Source: Streptomyces sp. SAI-135 (lineage in GTDB: Bacteria; Actinomycetota; Actinomycetes; Streptomycetales; Streptomycetaceae). Taken from it: DNA of 64,000 bases. Of this stretch, positions 41,320-48,636 are shown one piece after another. Below the pieces are notes generated by a model that did not search any database, was not told the DNA's origin, and saw only the letters and a list, made by a program, of their open reading frames with translations. The DNA lies in the NCBI RefSeq assembly GCF_029893805.1, contig NZ_JARXYP010000002.1, positions 4,030,001 through 4,094,000 of the forward strand, written 5' to 3'. How positions within the stretch are numbered: position 1 is the stretch's first letter; each line of letters begins with the position of its first letter. The position numbers and the translations under genes were made by a program.

Positions 41320-42077
41320 GCGCGCACTACTTCCGTGCCGCCACGCTCGATGGCGACGGCGTCTTCGGGGCTCAGCCCGCTGTCGGTGATCAGCAGGTCC
41401 ACATCGCTCAGGTCACCGAAGCGGGCGAAGTGCTCCTGGCCGTGCTTGGAGGAGTCGGCGAGCAGCACCACGCGGCGGGCGGCGGCGAGCGCGGCCCGCT
41501 TGACCGCGGCCTCGGCGAGGTCGGGGGTGGTGAGGCCGTGCTCGGCGGAGAAGCCGTTGGCCGCCACGAAGAGGACGTCGGCCCGGATCTCGCCGTACGC
41601 CCGCAGCGCCCAGGCGTCCACGGCGGCGCGCGTACGGTGCCGTACCCGTCCTCCGACGAGGTGGAGCTGGATGCCGGGGTGGTCCGCGAGGCGGGCCGCG
41701 ATCGGCAGGCTGTGGGTGACGACGGTGAGCGAGGCCTCCAGCGGGACGGCGGCGGCCAGGCGGGCCACGGTCGTGCCGGCGTCGAGGATCAGGGTGCCCT
41801 CGGTCGGCAGTTCGGCCAGGGCCGCCTTGGCGATGTGGTCCTTCTCGTCGGCCGCGGTCGTCTCGCGCTCGGCGAGGTCCGGCTCGAAGTCGAGGCGGCC
41901 GGCGGGGATGGCCCCGCCGTGCACCCGGCGCAGCAGCCCCGCGCGGTCGAGGGCCTTCAGATCACGGCGGATGGTCTCGGCGGTGACCTGGAACTCCTCG
42001 GCCAGCGAGACGACGTCCACCCGCCCGCCGTCACGGGCGAGCCGGAGGATCTCCTGCTGCCGCTCCGGTGCGTACAT
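41316..42077 (-). CDS. fruR: DeoR-family regulator of the fructose operon
   Basis: A 253-residue DeoR-type protein. The N-terminal helix-turn-helix is MYAPERQQEILRLARDGGRVDVVSLAEEFQV... with ETIRRDLKALDRAGLLRRVHGGA (about 32-54). The C-terminal sugar-phosphate domain has ILDAGTTVARLA and LTTPDLAEAAVKRA. ATG 42077 has gaggcgag upstream. It is the first gene of fruRKA and most likely represses it until fructose-1-phosphate appears. Confidence 0.88.
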   Translation of the reverse strand: MYAPERQQEILRLARDGGRVDVVSLAEEFQVTAETIRRDLKALDRAGLLRRVHGGAIPAGRLDFEPDLAERETTAADEKDHIAKAALAELPTEGTLILDAGTTVARLAAAVPLEASLTVVTHSLPIAARLADHPGIQLHLVGGRVRHRTRAAVDAWALRAYGEIRADVLFVAANGFSAEHGLTTPDLAEAAVKRAALAAARRVVLLADSSKHGQEHFARFGDLSDVDLLITDSGLSPEDAVAIERGGTEVVRA

Positions 42078-42123
42078 GTCCGCTCGCCTCCGACTGATGC
42101 CCGAACGTGTGGTTTCAGTCGGG

Positions 42124-42153
42124 AGGCTACGCCCGGATTTCCGGAAAGTAAAC
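42124..42153 (-). promoter_or_regulatory. Predicted fruRKA promoter with central palindrome
   Basis: On the minus strand GTTTAC (42153-42148), 18 bp, then TAGCCT (42129-42124). The spacer contains the palindrome TTTCCGGAAA (42138-42147). A repressor bound there would block polymerase directly, fitting FruR autoregulation. It is a sequence prediction only. Confidence 0.4.
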
Positions 42154-42212
42154 AGGTTCGGACGTGATCCGGGCACGAGCGGACTTCTGGTTCTGCCCGG
42201 ATACGACAAGAA

Positions 42213-42240
42213 GGCCCGGTACCTCAGCAGGTACCGGGCC
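42213..42240. terminator. Hairpin terminator after the DHA2 exporter gene
   Basis: A 12-bp perfect stem GGCCCGGTACCT/AGGTACCGGGCC with a four-base loop (cagc). It lies 14 bp past the stop of the leftward MFS gene and before the fruR promoter, so it isolates the two operons. Confidence 0.85.
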
Positions 42241-42254
42241 CCTCACCTCGGGTT

Positions 42255-43781
42255 TCAGGAGACGAGCTCGGGCTCCTTCTCCTCCGCCACGGGAAGCCCG
42301 GCGGCCCCCTCCACGTGCTGCGCGGGCCGCTTCGGCAGCGCGAACATCAGCAGGAAGATGACGACCATGACCGCCGCGACCCAGCCGAGCGCGTGCTGGA
42401 AGGCGTCCACGAAGGCCGGGCCCACCTGTGCCGGCCGCAGGTCGTCGCCGATGACCCCGAAGAAGACCACCGACACCAGTCCGAGCCCGAGCGCGTTGCC
42501 CATCTGCTGCACGGTGTTGATCAGACCCGACGCCGAACCGGCGTGCTCGCGCGGCACCTCCGACAGCACCGCGTCGGTGAGCGGCGCGACGATCAGACCC
42601 ATGCCGGCGCCCATCACGACCAGCGGCAGCGCCATCTGCCACGAGCTGATCGACATGCCGTACCGCTCGGCCTCCCACAGGTAGAGCAGCACGCCCACCG
42701 CCATCAGCAGCGCACCGGCCTGGAGCACCCCGCGCCCGAAGCGGGGCACGAGCTTCTGCACCGAGAGGCCCGCGGCCGTGGAGACCGCGATCGAGAACGG
42801 CACCCCGGTCAGCCCCGCCCGCAGCGGGCTCCAACCGAGCCCGGTCTGCATGTACAGCGTCCACACCAGGAAGAAGATGCCGAGCCCGACCCCGAACACG
42901 GTCTGCACCGCGATCCCGGCCGCGAAGCTCTTCACCTTGAACAGCGACAGCTCGACCAGCGGGGACCCGTCCCGCTCACCCTTGCGCTTCTCGTACGCCA
43001 CCAGAGCCGCGAACACGAGGGGCGCGCCGGCCATCGACACGTACCCCCACACCGGCCAGTCCAGCTCCTCGCCGCGGGTCAGCGGGTAGAGCAGCATCAG
43101 CAGCCCGAGCACCACCATGGCCACGCCCACCAGGTCCAGCTTCAGCGCCCGCGGGGCCTTGGACTCGGTGATGAAACGGCTCCCGAGGACGAGCCCCATG
43201 ATCCCGACCGGCAGGTTGATGAGGAAGATCGGCCGCCACTGAAGCCCGAAGAGGTTCCACTCGGTCAGCAGCGCCCCGAGCAGCGGGCCGGAGACGGCCC
43301 CGAGGCCGACGACCGCGCCGAAGAGCCCGAACACCTTGCCCCGCTCGTGCGCCGGGAAGGTCGCGTGCACGATCGACAGGACCTGGGGAACCATCATCGC
43401 GGCCATGCCGCCCTGGAGGATCCGGGCCGCGACCAGCATCTCCGGGTTCGCGGCGAAGCCGCACAGCGCCGACGCGAGCGTGAACCCGCCGATGCCGACG
43501 AGGAACAGCCGCTTGCGCCCGTGGATGTCGCCGAGCCGCCCGCCGGTGATCAGCCCCGCGGCGAAGGCCAGGGCGTAACCGGCGGTGATCCACTGGATCT
43601 GGCTGACGGAGGCGCCGGAGTCCTGCCGGATGGACGGGATGGCGATGTTGACGATGGTGACGTCGACGAGGTCCATGAAGGCCGCGGTCATCACGATGGC
43701 GAGAGCGAACCAGCGACGCCGGTCGCCCGGGGCGGGCTGTGCGTCGAGGGTGCCCGAAAGGGTGGTCTCGGTGGAGGTCAT
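42255..43781 (-). CDS. DHA2-family (EmrB/QacA) MFS drug exporter
   Basis: A 508-residue protein with 14 predicted helices. VDVTIVNIAIPSI in helix 1 and GGRLGDIHGRKRLFLVG (about 80-96) are DHA2 signatures; the antiporter motif-C region reads GAVVGLGAVSGPLLGALL (about 154-171). It is likely to expel drugs or metabolites by proton antiport. It is divergent from a WYL regulator 62 bp away, the usual regulator-pump layout. Confidence 0.87.
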   Translation of the reverse strand: MTSTETTLSGTLDAQPAPGDRRRWFALAIVMTAAFMDLVDVTIVNIAIPSIRQDSGASVSQIQWITAGYALAFAAGLITGGRLGDIHGRKRLFLVGIGGFTLASALCGFAANPEMLVAARILQGGMAAMMVPQVLSIVHATFPAHERGKVFGLFGAVVGLGAVSGPLLGALLTEWNLFGLQWRPIFLINLPVGIMGLVLGSRFITESKAPRALKLDLVGVAMVVLGLLMLLYPLTRGEELDWPVWGYVSMAGAPLVFAALVAYEKRKGERDGSPLVELSLFKVKSFAAGIAVQTVFGVGLGIFFLVWTLYMQTGLGWSPLRAGLTGVPFSIAVSTAAGLSVQKLVPRFGRGVLQAGALLMAVGVLLYLWEAERYGMSISSWQMALPLVVMGAGMGLIVAPLTDAVLSEVPREHAGSASGLINTVQQMGNALGLGLVSVVFFGVIGDDLRPAQVGPAFVDAFQHALGWVAAVMVVIFLLMFALPKRPAQHVEGAAGLPVAEEKEPELVS

Positions 43782-43843
43782 GTCGTCAAGCTATGACCCC
43801 ACTAGGTCAGATCGTGTCCTACTTCTACGGCATCCTCGAACTC

Positions 43844-44815
43844 ATGACGACGGACACCCCGGCACGGCTCCTGACGCTCCTCTCCCTCCTTCAGACGCCC
43901 CGCGAATGGCCCGGCGGCGAGCTCGCCGACCGCCTCGGGGTCTCCCGCCGCACGGTCCGGCGGGACATCGACCGCCTCCGCGAACTGGGCTATCCCGTCG
44001 AGGCGTCCAAGGGCTCCGACGGCGGCTACCGGCTCGTCGCGGGCAAGGCCATGCCCCCGCTCGTCCTCGACGACGAGGAGGCCGTGGCCATCGCCGTCGG
44101 TCTGCGCGCGGGCGCGGGGCACGCGGTCGAGGGGGTGGACGAGGCGTCCGTACGGGCGCTGGCGAAACTCGAACAGGTCCTGCCGTCCCGTCTGCGGCAT
44201 CGCGTCGCCACCCTCCAGGCCGCGACGACTCCGCTGACCAGCGGGGACGGGGCGAGCATTCCGACCGAGACCCTGACGGTAATGGCCTCGACGGTGGCCG
44301 GACACGAGCGACTCCGCTTCTCCTACCGGGCCAAGGACGGCGCCGAGTCCCGACGGGTGGTGGAGCCCTACCGCCTGGTCTCCACCGGCCGCCGCTGGTA
44401 CCTGGTCGCCTACGACCTCGACCGCGGCGACTGGCGGACCTTCCGGGTCGACCGGGTGGACGACCCCTTCGCCACGGGGGCGCGGTTCGCTCCGCGGGAG
44501 TTGCCGACGGGGAGCGCGGCGGAGTATCTGCGGCAGTCGATGTACCGGCGCCAGGAGACGTACGAGCTGGTCGTGACGTTCGAGGCCGATGTGTCGGTGG
44601 TGGGGCCCCGGGTGCCCGGATGGGTGGGGGTGCCGGAGCCGCTGGGCGCGGGACGGTGCCGGCTGCGGGCGTCGGTGGGGGACGCGGTGGAGTGGATGGC
44701 GGTGCGGCTGGCGATGACGGGGGTGGAGTTCCGGGTGGAGGAGCCGCCGGAACTGGTGGCGGCGGTGCGGGAGCTGGGGGGCCGGCTGGTTCGGGCGGCT
44801 GGGGAAGTCGCCTGA
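43844..44815 (+). CDS. WYL-domain transcriptional regulator (YafY type)
   Basis: A 323-residue regulator. The N-terminal HTH_11 domain reads RLLTLLSLLQTPREWPGGELADRLGVSRRTVRRDIDRLRELG (about 8-49). The WYL domain contains YRLVSTGRRWYLVAYDLDR (about 175-195), and a WCX-like C-terminal extension follows. ATG 43844 is chosen because it fits the family N-terminus. It is divergent from the DHA2 exporter and probably controls it. Confidence 0.88.
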   Translation: MTTDTPARLLTLLSLLQTPREWPGGELADRLGVSRRTVRRDIDRLRELGYPVEASKGSDGGYRLVAGKAMPPLVLDDEEAVAIAVGLRAGAGHAVEGVDEASVRALAKLEQVLPSRLRHRVATLQAATTPLTSGDGASIPTETLTVMASTVAGHERLRFSYRAKDGAESRRVVEPYRLVSTGRRWYLVAYDLDRGDWRTFRVDRVDDPFATGARFAPRELPTGSAAEYLRQSMYRRQETYELVVTFEADVSVVGPRVPGWVGVPEPLGAGRCRLRASVGDAVEWMAVRLAMTGVEFRVEEPPELVAAVRELGGRLVRAAGEVA

Positions 44816-44866
44816 GGGAGTGGGGGGTTCGGCAGTCGGGCGGCTGCGGGAACGCGGGGGCTGGTC

Positions 44867-44966
44867 GCGCAGTTCCCCGCGCCCCTGGAAGGTTGCGCTC
44901 CCGAGCCCACGACCCGCAGATGCACGACAAGCCGCCGCAGGTTCTCAGGGGCGCGGGGAACTGCGC
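44867..44966. repeat. Dispersed intergenic element, copies 3 and 4 as an inverted pair
   Basis: The 20-bp core occurs inverted at 44867-44886 (gcgcagttccccgcgcccct) and forward at 44947-44966 (aggggcgcggggaactgcgc), exact complements separated by 60 bp. Together they could form a large hairpin downstream of the WYL gene. Confidence 0.9.
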
Positions 44967-45070
44967 ACAACGCCCGCCCCCACCGAACCCGCACTCGCCC
45001 CGAACTGCACCCGCCCCGGCCCCCGTTCGACCGCCGGAGGCACCCCGGCGATGTGACAGAATCTCCCCTT

Positions 45071-45111
45071 CGGCGGGTCACCCCGTGGTTCAGGTACGGG
45101 GTGACCCGCCG
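45071..45111. terminator. 16-bp hairpin terminator
   Basis: A perfect stem CGGCGGGTCACCCCGT / ACGGGGTGACCCGCCG with a nine-base loop, followed by ttcggcttc. It lies in the 570-bp gap between the convergent WYL and hrdD genes and is the strongest hairpin there. Confidence 0.88.
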
Positions 45112-45136
45112 TTCGGCTTCTCCGGGGCGCGAAAAA

Positions 45137-45186
45137 GAGCCGGACTCCGGCGCCCCGGGGGGGGGAGGGGCACCGAAGTCCGGCTC
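45137..45186. other. Hairpin and poly-G tracts in the WYL-hrdD gap
   Basis: A 10-bp stem GAGCCGGACT/AGTCCGGCTC encloses a loop with nine consecutive G (45157-45165). A second run of ten G follows at 45205-45214. Apart from the repeats, hairpins and G runs, the gap 44816-45385 contains no gene. Confidence 0.7.
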
Positions 45187-45281
45187 GGGGAGAGTCCCGG
45201 CGCCGGGGGGGGGGATTGCGTCGGGACTTGGTTCAGGAGGGTCCTGTGGGTCCGAAGGCGAGGCCTCCGGGACCCGAACAC

Positions 45282-45313
45282 CTGGACCCTGAAGTCTTGT
45301 TCCCAGGGTCCAG
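45282..45313. terminator. hrdD terminator hairpin
   Basis: A perfect 10-bp stem CTGGACCCTG/CAGGGTCCAG with a 12-base loop lies 73 bp past the hrdD stop on the minus strand. Confidence 0.75.
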
Positions 45314-45385
45314 CCGGTTGAAGCGGCCTACTACGGCCATGTTTGCGCGGTCTTTCGCCACCCGGCGTACGCGGGCACACCCCGC

Positions 45386-46384
45386 CTACGCCGCCGCGTC
45401 GAACCCGGTGGACCGCGCCAGCTTCTTCAGCTCCAGCAGGGCGTGCTTCTCGATCTGCCGGATCCGCTCACGGGTGAGCCCGTGCTCCTTGCCGACCTCG
45501 GTCAGCGTGCGCTCGCGCCCGTCCTCGATGCCGTACCGCATCTTGATGATGGACGCGGTGCGCTGGTCGAGGCGGCCGATGAGGTCGTCCAGCTCCTCGC
45601 TGCGCAGCAGCGTCAGCACCGACTGCTCCGGCGAGACCGCCGACGTGTCCTCCAGGAGGTCGCCGAACTGGGTGTCGCCGTCGTCGTCCACCGACATGTT
45701 CAGCGAGACCGGGTCGCGGGCCCAGTCCAGGACGTCCGTCACCCGCTCGGCGTTGGAGCCGAGCTCGGCGGCGATCTCCGCGGGCTCCGGGTCGCGGCCG
45801 TGCTCGCGGTTGAACTCGCGCTGCACACGGCGGATGCGGCCCAGCTCCTCCACGAGGTGGACGGGCAGCCGGATGGTGCGGGACTGGTCGGCGATGGAGC
45901 GGGTGATGGCCTGACGGATCCACCAGGTCGCGTACGTCGAGAACTTGAAGCCCTTGCGGTAGTCGAACTTCTCGACCGCGCGCACCAGGCCGGCGTTGCC
46001 CTCCTGGATCAGGTCGAGCAGGGGCAGTCCGCTGCGGGGGTAGCGGCGGGCCACGGCCACGACCAGGCGGAGGTTGGAGCGGATGAACACGTCCTTGGCG
46101 CGCTCCCCCTCCTCCACCAGGGCCTCCAGCTCTTCGCGGGTGGCGTCCGCCTTGGCTTCCTCGTACCCGTCGAGGACCTGTCGGGCGAACACACCCGCCT
46201 CGATGATCTGGGACAGCTCGACTTCCTTGGCGGCGTCGAGCAGCGGCGTACGCGCGATCTCGTCGAGGTACATGCCGACCAGGTCGCGGTCGGCGATCTC
46301 GCCGCCATGGACGCGAACACTGCGTGCCGCGTCGGTAGACCCGCCGGTGGCGGACTTACGACGGGCGACGGCACGGGTTGCCAT
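45386..46384 (-). CDS. hrdD: RNA polymerase principal-like sigma factor HrdD
   Basis: A 332-residue group 2 sigma-70 factor. Region 1.2 (DLVGMYLDEIARTPLL), region 2 (NLRLVVAVARRYPRSGLPLLDLIQEGN ... FSTYATWWIRQAITRSI), region 3 and region 4.2 (LTEVGKEHGLTRERIRQIEKHALLELK) are complete. The length matches HrdD of S. coelicolor as I remember it. The protein is close to HrdB but lacks its long N-terminal extension. ATG 46384 has aaggga six bases upstream. A SigR-type promoter lies about 110 bp upstream, which fits the known membership of hrdD in the SigR disulphide-stress regulon. Confidence 0.9.
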   Translation of the reverse strand: MATRAVARRKSATGGSTDAARSVRVHGGEIADRDLVGMYLDEIARTPLLDAAKEVELSQIIEAGVFARQVLDGYEEAKADATREELEALVEEGERAKDVFIRSNLRLVVAVARRYPRSGLPLLDLIQEGNAGLVRAVEKFDYRKGFKFSTYATWWIRQAITRSIADQSRTIRLPVHLVEELGRIRRVQREFNREHGRDPEPAEIAAELGSNAERVTDVLDWARDPVSLNMSVDDDGDTQFGDLLEDTSAVSPEQSVLTLLRSEELDDLIGRLDQRTASIIKMRYGIEDGRERTLTEVGKEHGLTRERIRQIEKHALLELKKLARSTGFDAAA

Positions 46385-46490
46385 GCGTGCTCCCTTGCGA
46401 TGTTGGGTCAGCGGGTGGTCCTTCGGACGCTGGGTCCCGGCTCCGGTTGCTCTCCGGACTCTCCTCGGGTGCCCTGCATCCGATGGAAAC

Positions 46491-46516
46491 AACGACTGGA
46501 AACCGGACAGAATTCC
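46491..46516 (-). promoter_or_regulatory. SigR-type promoter of hrdD (GGAAT-N18-GTT)
   Basis: On the minus strand GGAAT (46516-46512), exactly 18 bases, then GTT (46493-46491). This matches the SigR consensus GGAAT-N18-GTT. It lies about 105 bp before the hrdD start. HrdD is known to be under SigR control in S. coelicolor. Confidence 0.75.
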
Positions 46517-46577
46517 CAAGCCGTCCCCCTATTTTTCTGATCTTGCAGTACCCTGTCCGGCCACACGAGGAGGCGAG

Positions 46578-47108
46578 ATGCCGTCGGAAGGTACAGAGGT
46601 GCAGGTCAGGCCGGGAGCCGAAAGCGACCTCGGGGCCCTGACCGACCTCTACAACCACTACGTCCGTGAGACGCCGATCACATTCGACACCGCTGTCTTC
46701 ACTCCGGAAGAGCGCCGCCCTTGGCTGCTCTCCCACCTTGAAGACGGCCGGTACCCCCTGATGGTTGCCACCGACACCGACCCGACAGGAACCTCACAGA
46801 GGATCCTCGGGTACGCCACATCCAGCCCTTTTCGCGCCAAGCCCGCCTACGCGACCTCCGTGGAGGTCACCGTCTACGTCGCCCCGGACGCGGGCGGCCG
46901 GGGCGTCGGCACGCTCCTCTACAAGGCCCTCTTCGAGGCCCTGACGGGCCAGGACCTGCATCGCGCCTTCGCGGGCATCGCCCAGCCCAACGAAGCGTCC
47001 ACGCGGCTGCATGAACGCTTCGGATTCCGGTACGTCGGCACCTACCGGGAGGTGGGCCGCAAGTTCGGCCGCTACTGGGACGTGGCCTGGTACGAGAAGG
47101 ACCTGTAG
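46578..47108 (+). CDS. Phosphinothricin-acetyltransferase-type GNAT
   Basis: A 176-residue acetyltransferase of the Pat/Bar/YncA group. AEYNHYVRETPITFDT-like start (LYNHYVRETPITFDTAVFTPEE), EVTVYVAPDAGGRGVGTLLY with the acetyl-CoA loop (about 98-117), and HERFGFRYVGTYREVGRKFGRYWDV close to the C-terminus are family features. It may acetylate phosphinothricin, methionine derivatives or an unknown amine. ATG 46578 has aggagg five bases upstream. It is divergent from hrdD. Confidence 0.85.
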   Translation: MPSEGTEVQVRPGAESDLGALTDLYNHYVRETPITFDTAVFTPEERRPWLLSHLEDGRYPLMVATDTDPTGTSQRILGYATSSPFRAKPAYATSVEVTVYVAPDAGGRGVGTLLYKALFEALTGQDLHRAFAGIAQPNEASTRLHERFGFRYVGTYREVGRKFGRYWDVAWYEKDL

Positions 47109-47124
47109 GCCCTCACGAGACGGC

Positions 47125-47916
47125 TCAGCCGAACTGCACCGACCGCTTCGCCATCCCCATCCAGAACCCCTCGATGACGGACTTCTGCGTGTCCAGCTCA
47201 CCGCTCACGTCCGCCGCGCCCATGGTGACGAAGAGCGGCGCGAAGTGCTCCGTGCGCGGATGGGCGTAGCGCCCGGCCGGGGCCTTGTGGAGGAAGTCCA
47301 GCAGGGAGTCCACGTCCCGCGCCTCCAGGGCCCGCCGGCCCCAGTCGTCGAACTCGGAGGACCAGGTGGGCACCCCGGGGCCGGTGTGGCGCAGGGCGGC
47401 GAGGTTGTGGGTGAAGAAGCCGGAGCCGACGATCAGGACGCCCTCGTCGCGCAGCGGGGCGAGCTTGCGGCCGATCTCCATGAGGCGGACCGGGTCCAGG
47501 GTCGGCATGGAGATCTGCAGGACCGGGATGTCGGCCTCGGGGAACATCTCGACGAGCGGGACGTAGGCGCCGTGGTCCAGGCCGCGGTCCGGGATGTCCT
47601 GCACCGGGATGCCGGGAGCGCGCAGCAACTTGCGCACGGACTCGGCGAGTTCGGGGGCGCCGGGGGCGTCGTAGGTCACTCGGTAGTAGTGCTCGGGGAA
47701 GCCCCAGAAGTCGTAGACGAGCGGGACCGGGGTCACCGCGCCGAGGGCGAGGGGGGCCTCCTCCCAGTGGGCGGAGACCATGAGGATCGCCTTGGGCCGG
47801 GGCAGGTCCGCGGACCAGGCGGCGAGCTCACCGGGCCAGATCGGGTCGTCGGCGAGCGGCGGTGCCCCGTGGCTGAGGTACAGGGCGGGCATGCGCTCCA
47901 GCGTGTCGGCGGACAT
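47125..47916 (-). CDS. DODA-type extradiol dioxygenase (YgiD/LigB family)
   Basis: A 263-residue member of the class III extradiol dioxygenase family related to YgiD (4,5-DOPA dioxygenase). The metal ligands are in YLSHGAPPL (His16) and VSAHWE; DHGAYVPL and GSGFFTHNL are also conserved. The true substrate is unknown; many bacterial relatives have no proven activity. ATG 47916 has ggaggag eight bases upstream. It is divergent from a MarR regulator across an AT-rich operator-like region, and converges on the GNAT gene. Confidence 0.85.
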   Translation of the reverse strand: MSADTLERMPALYLSHGAPPLADDPIWPGELAAWSADLPRPKAILMVSAHWEEAPLALGAVTPVPLVYDFWGFPEHYYRVTYDAPGAPELAESVRKLLRAPGIPVQDIPDRGLDHGAYVPLVEMFPEADIPVLQISMPTLDPVRLMEIGRKLAPLRDEGVLIVGSGFFTHNLAALRHTGPGVPTWSSEFDDWGRRALEARDVDSLLDFLHKAPAGRYAHPRTEHFAPLFVTMGAADVSGELDTQKSVIEGFWMGMAKRSVQFG

Positions 47917-47953
47917 GGCGGGGACTCCTCCGGTACTTCCGATGCAGACAGTG

Positions 47954-48010
47954 CTTCAAATTTAAAGCTTCTCTCTGCATGACTGTACGCCTCATTTGTT
48001 TAAGCTTCAA
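47954..48010. promoter_or_regulatory. AT-rich paired near-palindromes, candidate MarR operators
   Basis: cttcaaatttaaag (47954-47967; 12 of 14 symmetric) and tttaagcttcaa (47999-48010; 10 of 12 symmetric) share TTTAA(A)GCTT. They flank the divergent start region of the dioxygenase and MarR genes. The patch is far more AT-rich than its surroundings. Confidence 0.5.
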
Positions 48011-48035
48011 GGAGAAAGCTCGTAGAGTGGAACAC

Positions 48036-48545
48036 ATGAACACGGCACCCGCCCCCGACGAGGAGCCCCAGTGGCTCGACGACGAAGAGCAGCGCATCTG
48101 GCGCTCGTACGTGAACGCCACGACCCTGCTCGAGGATCACCTCGACCGCCAGCTCCAGCGGGACGCGGGCATGCCGCACATCTACTACGGACTGCTCGTC
48201 GGCCTCGCCGAGGCCCCGCAGCGGCGGCTGCGGATGACCGAGCTGGCCATGAAGGCGAAGATCACCCGGTCTCGGCTCTCGCACGCCATCGCGCGGCTCG
48301 AGCGCAACGGCTGGGTGCGCCGGGAGGACTGCCCCGACGACAAGCGCGGCCAGTTCGCGGTGCTCACCGACCCGGGTCTGGAGATGCTGCGGGGCGCCGC
48401 GCCGGGCCATGTGCGGGCCGTGCGCAACGCCCTGTTCGACCGGCTCACGCCGGAACAGCAGAAGTCCCTCGGCGAGATCATGCAGATCGTCGCCGAGGGA
48501 CTCCAGCCGGACGAAGCGGGTGCGGATCTGCCCTGGCTCCGCTGA
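48036..48545 (+). CDS. MarR-family transcriptional regulator
   Basis: A 169-residue MarR protein. The winged helix reads LRMTELAMKAKITRSRLSHAIARLERNGWVRREDCPDDKRG (about 65-105), with dimerisation helices at both ends (DEEQRIWRSYVNATTLLEDHLDRQL and LTPEQQKSLGEIM). ATG 48036 follows gtggaa. It is divergent from the DODA-type dioxygenase, its likely target. A 13-bp hairpin terminator follows. Confidence 0.85.
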   Translation: MNTAPAPDEEPQWLDDEEQRIWRSYVNATTLLEDHLDRQLQRDAGMPHIYYGLLVGLAEAPQRRLRMTELAMKAKITRSRLSHAIARLERNGWVRREDCPDDKRGQFAVLTDPGLEMLRGAAPGHVRAVRNALFDRLTPEQQKSLGEIMQIVAEGLQPDEAGADLPWLR

Positions 48546-48565
48546 GCCAGGGCAGGTCCTTTGTG

Positions 48566-48604
48566 GTCGTACGTACGGAGCGTCCCCATCCCCGTACGTA
48601 CGAC
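48566..48604. terminator. 13-bp bidirectional terminator
   Basis: A perfect stem GTCGTACGTACGG/CCGTACGTACGAC with a 13-base loop, between the converging MarR and DHA2 exporter genes. Confidence 0.85.
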
Positions 48605-48636
48605 AGGTCCGAAGGGGTACGGCCCTGCCGCCGCCG

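Noticed and set aside
45157..45214. Phase-variable coding gene due to the G9 and G10 runs
   Set aside because: No open frame with plausible codon use spans these runs; they lie in a gene-free gap.
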